Origin: Bacillota bacterium
Lineage (GTDB): Bacteria > Bacillota > Clostridia > Oscillospirales > Oscillospiraceae
Reading direction: 5' to 3'
DNA length: 55,907 nucleotides
Assembly (NCBI GenBank): GCA_029007925.1
Contig: JAQXIT010000109.1
Location: 1-55,907 of the forward strand
Shown: positions 15,945-24,852 of the stretch, one piece after another
Layout: every line of letters starts with the position of its first letter
How positions within the stretch are numbered: position 1 is the first letter of the stretch
The notes under the pieces: generated by a model
What the model saw: only the letters and a program-made list of their open reading frames with translations
Databases searched by the model: none
Told to the model about the DNA's origin: nothing
Translations under genes and position numbers: made by a program

Positions 15945-17891
15945 TCACTTTACGGGGTAGAAATGAACAGGGAACGAACCGTCGATTTTGCTGAGCTGGG
16001 AGCAAGAGATAGTGGTATAAGTGTTGTAGGTACCCATGTAGCACTCAGTGCCGTCAACCACACCGATCAGGGTTTTGTACTCACTGCTCCAAGTGTATAC
16101 GGCAGTCGGTTCTGTGGTAATCCGAAGATTGAAATGGGTGTCATTTTTATACATATCCAGATACTGTTTTGCGCCGTCCTTCAAGAAGTACAGCCGCAGG
16201 CCGCCATCAACAGACTCGACATAAACATCAACAGACTCGGACACATTTTCCGTCGTACCCATATACCAGGGCTTTCCCGTGTCTTCCAGACTGCTGCCTG
16301 TGAAATAAAGCATCGCATTATCCTTATTGCCCTGAACCAGAGCGAGCTTATATGCGGTTCCGGCAGTCACTTCGGAAACATAGCCGGTGCTGGAGCCTTC
16401 TGTGGGCTTGGTCTCAGTGGGAGTGGGCTCCGTGGGCTTCGTCTCAGTGGGAGTAGGATCGGTGGGGGTAGGATCGGTGGGGGTAGGATCGGAGGGGGTA
16501 GGATCAGTGGGGTCAGGATCGACAGGCTTATCGGTACCGTCAGCGGGGATTTCCTCGTTGGGCAGGCCCAGATCATACAGGCCGGCCGGGAACTGGGAGA
16601 CACCGATCTTGCTCACATCCTCAATGTAGGAGGTGGAGGAAGAGCTGATGGTAGTGTAGGTGCTGTAGGTACCCAGATAATAGGTGCCGCCCTCAACCTC
16701 AGCCACAAAGGTGCAGCGCTCGGCGTCCCAGGTGTAGACGCAGGTGGGTTCGGTGCTGATATTCTGGGTATTCTTCTTGGTGCCGTCGTCCTTGACATAG
16801 GTAGTGATGTTGATGTAGTTCTTCACACCATCCTTCAGCAGGATCAGGTGATAGCCGCCCTCGGCTTCAACTACATACACCCGAACGGCTTCGCTGAGCT
16901 TTTCGGTGGTAGCCAGATAGTTGCCGCTCATTTCGCCGGTCAGATACAGGGTCGCACCGACTTCGTTCTGCTGCAGGCCGAACAGATATGCCTTATTGAC
17001 CTCGGGCTTCTCCACGACGGTAGCCGTAATGGTGCAGAAGCCGGCGGGGAACTGAGACACACCGATCTTGCTCACATCCTCGATGTAGGAGGTGGAGGAA
17101 GCGCTGATGGTGGCATAGGTGTTGTAGGTGCCCAGGTAGTAGGAGTTGCCCTCAACCTCCGTCACCATGGTGCCGCGCTCGGCATCCCAGGTGTAGACAC
17201 ACTTAGGCTCGGTGCTGATCTCCTGGGTCTTCTTGACGGTGCCGTCATCGGCAACGTAGGTGGTAATGTTGATGAAGGTCTTGGTCTCGCCATCCATGAA
17301 GTACACATGGTAGCCGCCCTCCACCTCTTCCAGATACACATCCACGGCATCCAGAGGATTCTCGGAAGTAGCCAGATAGTAGCCGCTCATCTGGCCGTTG
17401 AAGTACAGGGTCTTTTCCAGGGAAGCCTGAACCAGCGCGAACTTGTAGGCGACGCCGGGCACGGGATTCTCCACGAAGATGGTGCCGGTCGTAGCGGCGG
17501 CAGCCACGAAGTAGGTGAAGGAAACGGAGTCACTGTTGCCCTTGTCGTCCTTAACGGTAGCGGTCAGGGTGAAAGTCACATCCTCAGCGGGCTTCTCGTT
17601 GATGTCGATGGTCGTGGTGGTCTCGCCGGGGACGATGGTCACATTCTCGGCGGCGGCGTCGGTTGTCCAGGTAACATTGTAGCGAACGTTATCGATGGTG
17701 ACAACGCTGACAACGGTGAAATCCCGGTAAACCGTGCCGGCAGTATCCTTGTACATGGCGTACAGGTACTCCTTGGCATCGGCAACACCGGTGGTGGCGG
17801 GGCCGGTGGTCTCGTCACCGCCCTTGGTGCAGCCCGCAAACAGGCCAACGCACAGGGTCAGCATCAGAAGCAGAGCAATAAACTTTTTCAT
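15945..17891 (-). CDS. Triple-repeat lipoprotein with an Ig-like N-terminal domain
   Basis: 648 aa. Lipobox LFAGC gives lipidated Cys21. Residues about 38-130 resemble an atrophied bacterial Ig domain (VSVVTIDNVRYNVTW, VTFTLTATV, SFTYFV). Three copies of a domain of about 140 residues follow: 146-285, 299-437 and 511-646. They share GG(Y/L)-rich strands, STEPxCVYTWDAER or TTEPTAVYTWSSEY, and YYLGTY-TYxTIS. Copies 1 and 2 are nearly identical in their last 40 residues (SYIEDVSKIGVSQFPAG), while copy 3 is diverged. A Pro/Thr-rich spacer (about 456-499) separates copies 2 and 3. Located 20 bases after the SNase lipoprotein gene, at the end of the ABC operon. The repeat family is unknown to me; a ligand- or surface-binding role is a guess. 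Confidence 0.75.
   Translation of the reverse strand: MKKFIALLLMLTLCVGLFAGCTKGGDETTGPATTGVADAKEYLYAMYKDTAGTVYRDFTVVSVVTIDNVRYNVTWTTDAAAENVTIVPGETTTTIDINEKPAEDVTFTLTATVKDDKGNSDSVSFTYFVAAAATTGTIFVENPVPGVAYKFALVQASLEKTLYFNGQMSGYYLATSENPLDAVDVYLEEVEGGYHVYFMDGETKTFINITTYVADDGTVKKTQEISTEPKCVYTWDAERGTMVTEVEGNSYYLGTYNTYATISASSTSYIEDVSKIGVSQFPAGFCTITATVVEKPEVNKAYLFGLQQNEVGATLYLTGEMSGNYLATTEKLSEAVRVYVVEAEGGYHLILLKDGVKNYINITTYVKDDGTKKNTQNISTEPTCVYTWDAERCTFVAEVEGGTYYLGTYSTYTTISSSSTSYIEDVSKIGVSQFPAGLYDLGLPNEEIPADGTDKPVDPDPTDPTPSDPTPTDPTPTDPTPTETKPTEPTPTETKPTEGSSTGYVSEVTAGTAYKLALVQGNKDNAMLYFTGSSLEDTGKPWYMGTTENVSESVDVYVESVDGGLRLYFLKDGAKQYLDMYKNDTHFNLRITTEPTAVYTWSSEYKTLIGVVDGTECYMGTYNTYTTISCSQLSKIDGSFPVHFYPVK
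16395..16526 (-). repeat. Pro/Thr-rich linker repeats (DPTPT / ETKPT units)
   Basis: The coding segment for residues about 456-499 consists of short repeats such as DPTPTDPTPT and ETKPTE. These are typical cell-surface spacers and readily change length. Confidence 0.85.
16581..17456 (-). repeat. Tandem protein-domain repeats 1 and 2
   Basis: Domains at residues 146-285 and 299-437 of the triple-repeat lipoprotein align end to end and share long identical stretches, so they arose by duplication. A third, more diverged copy is at 15954-16361. Confidence 0.85.
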
Positions 17892-17911
17892 ACGAAACTC
17901 CTTCTAAAACG

Positions 17912-19255
17912 TTAATTATGAATCGTAATATCGTTTGCGGAGAATACTTTGATCTGATAAGTACCGTCGTAGTAGTCCACGATACCCTTGACATCGATCA
18001 CCTTGCCCTGATAGGCCTCGGCAGTGATCAGATTGCCGCCGGAGTCCCGCAGGACGACGGTACGGACGGAGATGGTTTTGCCATCCACCTCGCAGGTCAG
18101 CGTCATGGCACCGTTGGAGGAGCTTTCCTCGTTATCGGTGGTGTAGACGCTGACGACCTTGAGATCCTTCATCTCGATGGAGGTGCTCAAAGCCAGTGCG
18201 GCATAGTGGTATTCCTTACTCCCCTCTTCGGACTCGATGCTCACCTTACCGTTGTTAAAGGTATCGGCATCGGTCAGGACATAAGCGGGGGCATGGCCAT
18301 CACTGAGCTTTTGAATGTTGCCGGGATCATCGGGCTTCATGGCGCGGTAGGTCAGGCCGGAAACCTGCCAGGTTCCGCCGGTTTCGTAATACTGAACCGT
18401 ACCGACAATGCGCACCTCGTTGCCCACGGTGAGGATCTGCAGACCGTCGCCGCTGAGGCCGAAGCCATAGTAGACGCTCATGCCGTAGTACATATCCGTT
18501 TCGGAGTCGTAGGCCTCCACATAGACGCTGTTGTTGCTGTCGGTGGTGACCACGCCGTTGAACGCCACCTTGGTGCCGTTGTAGGCCTCCGTATTGGTGC
18601 GCAGCTCCTTCAGATCCAGCTCAACGGCTTCGCCGTAGTAGAAATCCGGATCCTTCTGGCCGGAGAAAATGTTCAGCTTCTGAGCTTTCGCCTGAGCCAG
18701 CGCCGCCAGAGCCACATCGCCGTAGATATTGCCGCCGGAATTGGAGGCAATGGCCAGACCGTTCTGGAGAATCTCAATGTTCAGATTGCGGTAGTCCGTC
18801 ATATCGGCGGTTTTGTACCACACCCAAACCAGATAGCGGCTGCCGGTGGAGTCGGCGTTCCAAGTGCCGTTGTCCGATTCCACGATGATGGACTCCGCCT
18901 TCATCAGGGTCTGTTTGGTAAAGTTGGAAGCAGCCTTGCCGTATTCCTCAATTTTGCCTGTGGATTCCGGGGTGTTGATGGCCAGGAATCTGGCCTTCAG
19001 AACGCCGCCGGGGATCACGCTGCCGGGAACGTTGAAATGAACCGTATCGCCGTCCACATAGGTCTTGACAGTGACCTCCTGCTTCAGCGTAGAGGTGCTC
19101 ATATCCAGCTTCAGATTACCGGCGTAATCCACCGTCTCCACCGGGTTGGTGGAGGCGGTGGTATTATCGGTGTTCGCGGGCTTGCAGCCGGACAGGGTTC
19201 CCAGCAACAGGCAGAGAATCAGGGCAACGGAAAGGATTCTGATAGCCGCCCTCAT
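17912..19255 (-). CDS. SNase-OB-fold nuclease lipoprotein (YhcR-like architecture)
   Basis: 447 aa from the ATG at 19255 (ATGA overlap with the solute-binding gene); a GTG 9 bases upstream is an alternative. Lipobox LSGC gives Cys24. Residues about 58-190 form a staphylococcal nuclease domain: YVDGDTVHF (calcium site), ARFLAINTPES (catalytic Arg), and SRYLVWVWY (second Arg). After it come two OB-fold-like segments (residues about 205-310 and 330-445: AYNGTKVAFNGVV, VGNEVRIVGTVQYY, GKVIDVKGIVDYY). SNase plus OB folds is the plan of the secreted nuclease YhcR. It likely cuts extracellular nucleic acid at the membrane surface. Joined to an ABC importer operon. Confidence 0.85.
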   Translation of the reverse strand: MRAAIRILSVALILCLLLGTLSGCKPANTDNTTASTNPVETVDYAGNLKLDMSTSTLKQEVTVKTYVDGDTVHFNVPGSVIPGGVLKARFLAINTPESTGKIEEYGKAASNFTKQTLMKAESIIVESDNGTWNADSTGSRYLVWVWYKTADMTDYRNLNIEILQNGLAIASNSGGNIYGDVALAALAQAKAQKLNIFSGQKDPDFYYGEAVELDLKELRTNTEAYNGTKVAFNGVVTTDSNNSVYVEAYDSETDMYYGMSVYYGFGLSGDGLQILTVGNEVRIVGTVQYYETGGTWQVSGLTYRAMKPDDPGNIQKLSDGHAPAYVLTDADTFNNGKVSIESEEGSKEYHYAALALSTSIEMKDLKVVSVYTTDNEESSSNGAMTLTCEVDGKTISVRTVVLRDSGGNLITAEAYQGKVIDVKGIVDYYDGTYQIKVFSANDITIHN

Positions 19256-20673
19256 CTGTTGCACTCGTCGATGGCGTTCTTGAACAGCTGATCGATCATC
19301 GCGTCCAGATTGCCGCCATCATCGGTGGTGAAGGCGGACTGCATCAGCAGACCCACCTGGTCACGGGCGGTGGAGGAGCCGTTGAAAGCGGGAGAAGTGT
19401 AGTAGGCGCTCTCCTGCTCCAGGCAGATCTTGGCGGACAGAGCGGAGATATAGTCGCCGCCGTCAGCTTTGTTCAGGAAGTCAGCGTAAGCGGGGTTCTC
19501 GGAAACGGACTTTAGAACAGGAACATAGCCGGAAGCCATGGAGAACTCAGCCTGGAAGTCCACATTGGTGGTCAGGAACTTGACGAACAGCCAGGAAGCG
19601 ACCACTTCCTGCGGATTGGCATCCTTAAAGATGCACAGGCTGGGGCCCTGAGAAATGACCTTGGGCTTGGAAGGATCCACCTGAGGAATGGTGGCGATGC
19701 CCACCTCGAAAGGATAGCCGTCGGAGGTCTTGGTGGGTCTCTGGTGGGTCGCGCCGGCGGAGGAGCCGATGGACATATAGCTGCGGGTGCCGGTGTCGGC
19801 AACAAACAGGCCGGAGGTGTAGGCACCGTAGATCTCCTGAGTGGTCACATAGCCCTTCTGATACCACTCGCGGAATTCCTTCACGAAGGCCTTATTGCCG
19901 TCGTTGTCGAACAGGAAATGGTTATCGCCGGAGGCGGTGGTATATTCGTTGCCGTACTGCTCGGTCATGGTGATGAACCAGTTGTTCTCGGAGTCATAGC
20001 CCAGGGGGATACAGTCGGGGTCAATGGTCAGAATCTTGGCGCACAGAGCTTCCATCTCATCCCAGGTCTTGGGAACTTCCAAGTTGTTAGCCTCGAAGAA
20101 GGTCTTATTGTAGTACAGAACCTCGGTGGACTTGGACATAGGCATGGTGTACATCAGGCCGTCGCCGAACTGCTTGCCTTCGTTGTAGTAGCCTTCGATG
20201 AAGTCGGCGACCTGCTCATCGGTCAGGCCCAGGATTTCCTTGGTGCCGTCGGCGCGGGTGATCTCAATGTCGCTGGCAATCAGGTTGTCCAGAGTAACAA
20301 CGGCCCGGGCGATGTTGTACAGAGCCACATGGTCGGGATAGCAGTAGGCGATGTTGGGCTGGTTGCCCACGGTCAGCTCGGTCTTGATCTGATCGCGGAC
20401 ATCGTCGTAGCCGCCGACCTGCTCATGGTTGATGTGGATGTTGGGATACAGCTTGTTGAACTCCTCGATGTACAGATTCAGAACATCGGACAGGTTGGAG
20501 CCCATGGTGTGGTAGAAGGTGATGGTCACTTCGCTGCCATCATAGCCACCCTCCGGGATCTCGAAGTTACCGGCGAGGACGCCGGTGCCGGAGCCCTTCT
20601 GGCAGCCCGTCAGGGCTACGACGCCCAGGAGCATGCAGGCAATCAGAAGAATGCTTACAAATTTCTTTTTCAT
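19252..20673 (-). CDS. ABC transporter solute-binding lipoprotein (carbohydrate/glycerophosphoester type)
   Basis: 473 aa. Lipobox ALTGC gives lipidated Cys24. The fold follows extracellular sugar-binding proteins of the UgpB/MalE cluster: VTITFYHTMGSN, FNKLYPNIHINHEQVGGYDDV, PNIAYCYPDHVALY, TWDEMEALC, WLFVKFLTT. It captures the solute outside the cell and hands it to the two permeases encoded upstream. Substrate could be a sugar or a glycerol-3-phosphate diester; the UgpB resemblance favours the latter only weakly. It overlaps the nuclease lipoprotein start by 3 bases. Confidence 0.9.
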   Translation of the reverse strand: MKKKFVSILLIACMLLGVVALTGCQKGSGTGVLAGNFEIPEGGYDGSEVTITFYHTMGSNLSDVLNLYIEEFNKLYPNIHINHEQVGGYDDVRDQIKTELTVGNQPNIAYCYPDHVALYNIARAVVTLDNLIASDIEITRADGTKEILGLTDEQVADFIEGYYNEGKQFGDGLMYTMPMSKSTEVLYYNKTFFEANNLEVPKTWDEMEALCAKILTIDPDCIPLGYDSENNWFITMTEQYGNEYTTASGDNHFLFDNDGNKAFVKEFREWYQKGYVTTQEIYGAYTSGLFVADTGTRSYMSIGSSAGATHQRPTKTSDGYPFEVGIATIPQVDPSKPKVISQGPSLCIFKDANPQEVVASWLFVKFLTTNVDFQAEFSMASGYVPVLKSVSENPAYADFLNKADGGDYISALSAKICLEQESAYYTSPAFNGSSTARDQVGLLMQSAFTTDDGGNLDAMIDQLFKNAIDECNR

Positions 20674-20746
20674 GGTTTGTTCTTACTTCCTTCCTCAAAA
20701 GTAAAAGATATGTTACTGCCCAAGCGGGCCGATAACCGGGGGAAGA

Positions 20747-21640
20747 TCATCCCTTGATACCGCTGCGGCTGACGCCCTTCATGATATACTTTCTCAGGAA
20801 AATAAACACAAGGAACAGCGGAGCGGACACGATGGCCACGGCGGCCATCTGAACGGGATAGTTGACGTCGCCGGTGGTGGCGGTGAAAGCGTTGCGCAGG
20901 CCGTTGGTGATGAGCCGGTGCGCGTCGTCGTTGGCGACCAGACGGGGCCAGACATAGGAGTTCCATGCGCCCATCATCTTCAGGATGGTGATAGAGATCA
21001 GGGTGGGCAGCGCCAGAGGCACCATAACCTTCCACAAATACTTCAGGTCGGAGGTGCCGTCCACCTTGGCGGCCAGATACAGCTCGTTGGGGATCTGCAT
21101 AAAGTTTTGCCGCAGCAGGTAAATGTAGAACACGCTGACGAGGAACGGCACGATCAGCACGGTGTAGGTTTTCATCCAGCCAAGCTGATTGATGGTGGCG
21201 TAGTTGGTGATGGTGAACAGCTCACCGGGGATCATCATGGTGGCCAGCAGCGCGGCGAACATGAGGTTCTTGCCCTTGAACTCCAGCCGGGCAAAGGCGA
21301 ATGCGGACAGAACCGTGATAATCAGGGAGAGGAACGTGGAGACGATGCCGACATAGGCGGTGTTCAGGAACAGCCGTCCCAGATTGGCCTGCGTAAAGGC
21401 TTCGGCGTAGTTGCTCCAGACGATTACCTTGGGCCAGAAGGTGGGGATGTTCAGCCGGTATTCCTCCAGGCTCTTCAGGGAGGAGATAATCATCCAGTAG
21501 AAGGGGAACAAAACGATGAGCGCCATGACGATCAGGAACAGGTAGACGCCACCAAGAACGACACCCTTAACGATCCGCTGTTGGACGGATACCCTGCGCA
21601 GATCCTGCGCGTGCATGGTATTGCTGTCTTGTTTGGACAT
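20747..21640 (-). CDS. ABC transporter permease (MalG/UgpE type)
   Basis: 297 aa. Six membrane helices with the EAA loop YLAAKVDGTSDLKYLWKVMVPLALP for docking the ATPase (about residues 195-219). Family opening LFPFYWMIISSLKS. The start at 21640 follows GGGAGGTGCC; there are 14 bases between the preceding permease stop and this start. Works with the permease at 21655-22593, the ATPase at 22595-23698 and the lipoprotein at 19252-20673. Confidence 0.93.
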   Translation of the reverse strand: MSKQDSNTMHAQDLRRVSVQQRIVKGVVLGGVYLFLIVMALIVLFPFYWMIISSLKSLEEYRLNIPTFWPKVIVWSNYAEAFTQANLGRLFLNTAYVGIVSTFLSLIITVLSAFAFARLEFKGKNLMFAALLATMMIPGELFTITNYATINQLGWMKTYTVLIVPFLVSVFYIYLLRQNFMQIPNELYLAAKVDGTSDLKYLWKVMVPLALPTLISITILKMMGAWNSYVWPRLVANDDAHRLITNGLRNAFTATTGDVNYPVQMAAVAIVSAPLFLVFIFLRKYIMKGVSRSGIKG

Positions 21641-21654
21641 ACGGCACCTCCCTC

Positions 21655-22593
21655 TCAGAAATGGACGCGCTTCTTGCTGACCTGCATATTGATCAGGGTT
21701 ACCACCAGAATGATGGCAAACAGGATCAGAGCGGCAGCGCTCGCGACGCCGTAGTTGGTTTCAGGCAGAACCTGATAGATATAGCCGACCATGGTGTTGA
21801 GTCTGTAAGGCGCACCGACGGGGCCCATTTTCTCACCGAAAATACCGACGATGCTGGTATATTCCTTGAAGCCGCCGATAAAACCGGTGATGATAACATA
21901 GGCCAGCATGGGTGACAGCAGCGGCACCGTGATGCGGGTGAACACTCTTCTGCGGGGAGTGCCATCCACCCGGGCAGCCTCGTAGTACTGCTTGTTGATG
22001 CCCTGCAGACCGCCCAGCAGAACCAGAATCTTGAAAGGCAGTGCGTTCCAGACGATATACACCGTCATAACCGCCATGTTAGCGGCATAGCTGGACTGGG
22101 CATTGATCCAGTTGATGGGATCGCCGCCGAAGAACTTGATAACATTGTTGATGATGCCCCAGGAATCGGCTTCCAGTCCGGAGGGACGCAGGCCGATGAT
22201 GTTGAACATAGCCGCGAACACCATGCCGATGGCGATGGAGTTGGTCACATAGGGCAGGAAGAAAATGGTCTGCAGGAATCTCTGCAGAGGCTTGATGGAG
22301 TTCAGCGCCACGGCAATCAGCAGCGCCAGCAGGGTGGAAATAGGGACGGTCAGAACCGTCAGCAGCAGGGTGTTCCGCAGGCAGGTGGTAAAGTTGCTGT
22401 AGCTGACGACCTTGACAAAGTTGCCGATACCGACCTTAAAAGTCTGACCCCAGGTAGCCGCCAGAGCGTTGTAGTCCTCCAGAAAAGCCAGACGAACGGT
22501 GTTGATGATGGGCCATACGGTGAACACAAGCAGCAAAACGATTGCCGGCGCCAGGTACAGCCAGGCTTTCCACTGATGTTTGCTTTCAACCAT
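21655..22593 (-). CDS. ABC transporter permease (MalF/UgpA type)
   Basis: 312 aa. Helix-rich, with the EAA motif YEAARVDGTPRRRVFTRITVPLL near residue 210. Starts MVESKHQWKAWLYLAPAIVLLL, the usual type opening. Its ATG lies 1 base after the ATPase stop at 22595, so translation is coupled. Second permease of the importer. Confidence 0.93.
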   Translation of the reverse strand: MVESKHQWKAWLYLAPAIVLLLVFTVWPIINTVRLAFLEDYNALAATWGQTFKVGIGNFVKVVSYSNFTTCLRNTLLLTVLTVPISTLLALLIAVALNSIKPLQRFLQTIFFLPYVTNSIAIGMVFAAMFNIIGLRPSGLEADSWGIINNVIKFFGGDPINWINAQSSYAANMAVMTVYIVWNALPFKILVLLGGLQGINKQYYEAARVDGTPRRRVFTRITVPLLSPMLAYVIITGFIGGFKEYTSIVGIFGEKMGPVGAPYRLNTMVGYIYQVLPETNYGVASAAALILFAIILVVTLINMQVSKKRVHF

Positions 22594-22594
22594 A

Positions 22595-23698
22595 TTACTT
22601 CACCTCAAAAAAGATTCTCTCCTCGGTCTCCTTGTTGAAGAGGAACAGCTTATGGGGCTTCAGGGAGTATCTGACATTCTCCTGGGTGGCATCCACCTTA
22701 TTATCGGCGTTGATAATGGAGCGGATAATGGGATTCAGGGAAGCGGGATTGGTGGACACGATGCTGACGTCACGTCCCATGACTTCCACGTTGTTCAGAC
22801 GGCAGGTCAGAGGGCCGTTGGGATCCAGCACGAAGCCCTCGGGACGAATGCCCACATAAACCTCCTGATCCGCCACGCCGCCGACCTCCAGCACGGCTTC
22901 CTGGCCGAGAAACAGCCGGCCGCCGCTGATCTTGCCCTCAAACACATTAATGGGAGGTGTACCCAGGAACTTGGCCACGAACAGATTGGCGGGGCTGTCG
23001 TAAACATCCTGAGGCGCGCCGATCTGCTGCACCACACCCAGCTTCATAACCACAATCATGTCGGAGATGCTCATGGCCTCCTCCTGGTCGTGGGTAACGA
23101 ACACGGTGGTGATGCCGGTTTCCTTCTGAATTCTGCGGATTTCCTCACGGGTCTGGAGTCTCAGGCGGGCATCCAGGTTGCTGAGGGGCTCGTCCAGCAG
23201 CAGAACGCGGGGCATTTTGACCAGAGCCCGGGCGATGGCAACACGCTGCTGCTGACCGCCGGACAGCTCACTGGGCTTGCGATCCATCAGCTCGTCGATC
23301 TGAACCAGCTTGGCGGCGTTGTAGGCTCTTTCCTGCATTTCCGCTTTGGAGAGCTTGTCGGCGCCCTTCAGGTTCTGCAGGGGGAACAGAATATTCTGCT
23401 TGACCGTCATGTGGGGGTACAGCGCGTAGTTCTGGAACACAAGGCCCACGCCTCTGTTCTCCGTGGCCAGCTCGGTCACATCGTCGTCGCCGAAGAAGAT
23501 TTTGCCGCTGGTGGGTTTTTGCAGGCCGCTGATCATGTACAAAGTGGTACTCTTGCCGCAGCCGGAAGGGCCCAGAAGGCCAATCAGCTTGCCGTCCGGG
23601 ATTTCAAAGGTGAAATCGTTGACGGCGATCACCTCTTCATTGGATTTTTTGTTGCGGCTGGGGAAAATCTTAGTCAGATTCTGCAAAACTACTTTCAT
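22595..23698 (-). CDS. ABC transporter ATP-binding protein (MsmK/UgpC/MalK type)
   Basis: 367 aa. Walker A GPSGCGKST, Q-loop, signature LSGGQQQRVAIARAL, Walker B LLLDEPLSNLDA and switch His (THDQEEA) are all present. The C-terminal part (about 235-367) is a TOBE/MalK-type regulatory domain. In many clostridia such an ATPase serves several sugar importers; here it sits in the same operon as its permeases, so it is probably dedicated. Confidence 0.94.
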   Translation of the reverse strand: MKVVLQNLTKIFPSRNKKSNEEVIAVNDFTFEIPDGKLIGLLGPSGCGKSTTLYMISGLQKPTSGKIFFGDDDVTELATENRGVGLVFQNYALYPHMTVKQNILFPLQNLKGADKLSKAEMQERAYNAAKLVQIDELMDRKPSELSGGQQQRVAIARALVKMPRVLLLDEPLSNLDARLRLQTREEIRRIQKETGITTVFVTHDQEEAMSISDMIVVMKLGVVQQIGAPQDVYDSPANLFVAKFLGTPPINVFEGKISGGRLFLGQEAVLEVGGVADQEVYVGIRPEGFVLDPNGPLTCRLNNVEVMGRDVSIVSTNPASLNPIIRSIINADNKVDATQENVRYSLKPHKLFLFNKETEERIFFEVK

Positions 23699-23748
23699 AC
23701 AATTCCCTTTCCTTATATTAAATATTTTGCCACGAATTCAGAGCCGTC

Positions 23749-24513
23749 TCAGTAGTCCTGACGGCTGGCCATCTGCGCATGCACCTGCTTTTTGTACTCG
23801 ATCATGGCATCCGCCGAATCGAAGATCATCTGACTGGCGTAATCCACGGTGACGGTGCCGGCCAGCATATCATGAATCGCCGAATTGGTGCTGGTAGCGA
23901 TCATCATTATAACCTGCAGCAGCAGGATGAGCCCAAGAATGGCGATTCCCACCACGCCGATGGTTCCGAAGAAGATCATCGTGAGGATCAGGACGGGAAT
24001 CATGGTTTCAATGGTATACTTTCCAAGGAAAGTGCGTACAAACATCTGCAGTACGCTGACTTTGACGCCGTCGGTTCGCATAACGGCCACGCCGAAGATC
24101 TTTTTGCCCAGAGTCTGCCCGTTCTTAAACAGCAGCGGCACAACGAACTCCAGGATCAGGAACCCCGATAGCATGGAAAGCGACGCGATGACCAGCGTCA
24201 GGCGGATAATCATATTGAACACATACACTGCCTCCGGATCCGCGTTCAGTGCATCGTAGGCTTCCTGATATTTCCGGGCTTCCTCCTCGGACATCTTTTC
24301 GAATTCCTCCTGAGAGATTCCCAGGTCAACGCCATACTGCTCCTCCACCCTGGTGTAGCAGTCGTTCATTCTCTGAACATAGCCATCGTAGCCCAGGGCC
24401 ATGGACAGCAGGCAGGCCACACCCACCACCAGGATCACCAGCAGGATCATATCGAAGAGCCATGCGGAAATGCGCTTCCACATACTCGCTTTCTGTAAAT
24501 CGTAAATCATCAA
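23749..24513 (-). CDS. RDD-family membrane protein
   Basis: 254 aa. Begins with a short cytoplasmic stretch and RISAWLFDMILLVILV, the RDD motif region, then a long hydrophilic loop (residues about 50-90, acidic), and further helices including GQTLGKKIFGVAVMRTDG, which is the second RDD signature. Function of the family is unclear; some members act as Na+/H+ antiporters. Located 50 bases before the ABC ATPase on the same strand, so perhaps the first gene of that operon. Confidence 0.85.
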   Translation of the reverse strand: MMIYDLQKASMWKRISAWLFDMILLVILVVGVACLLSMALGYDGYVQRMNDCYTRVEEQYGVDLGISQEEFEKMSEEEARKYQEAYDALNADPEAVYVFNMIIRLTLVIASLSMLSGFLILEFVVPLLFKNGQTLGKKIFGVAVMRTDGVKVSVLQMFVRTFLGKYTIETMIPVLILTMIFFGTIGVVGIAILGLILLLQVIMMIATSTNSAIHDMLAGTVTVDYASQMIFDSADAMIEYKKQVHAQMASRQDY

Positions 24514-24852
24514 TCAAAATCCTTCCGCGGAGCAATTTGTATCGGCGCACAACCCCCTACGCTACATACTATATCACAATCTCCAACAAAAAACTACACA
24601 AATTTTTTATTTTTCTGTTTTTTATTTCCCGCCCCGGCAGCAGAATGCCACTCCCCTGCTTTCTCCAAATGATTATATTGTGTTTCAGAAAATTGAGCAA
24701 GTGTTTTTTTAAAAAGCAGTTGCGTTTGCATCTAATTTCTGATACAATAGCCAAAGCATACAGAAAGACAGGTGTTTGCAGCCATGCCAATCAAACTCGC
24801 CGCCCGCTCCGGCGGCGACCCAGCGTCCTGGAAGCGGCGAAGGGATGTGGAT
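24514..24852. other. Intergenic region with the MATE promoter
   Basis: About 270-340 bases between the divergent RDD gene and the first MATE gene. It is AT-rich compared with the surroundings (24590-24770). Only the MATE promoter (24720-24748) is recognisable; I could not place a convincing promoter for the RDD gene, and I see no riboswitch-like fold. Confidence 0.5.
24720..24748 (+). promoter_or_regulatory. Promoter of the first MATE gene
   Basis: TTGCGT (24720-24725), 17 bases, TACAAT (24743-24748). Confidence 0.6.

Noticed and set aside
15963-17915. Long plus-strand ORF opposite the triple-repeat lipoprotein
   Set aside because: Gly/Val/His-rich translation results from the repeat and codon bias of the true gene on the minus strand, which has a signal peptide and a lipobox.
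24514-24852. Riboswitch in the AT-rich gap before the MATE gene
   Set aside because: No conserved core or terminator/antiterminator pair could be seen, only a promoter.
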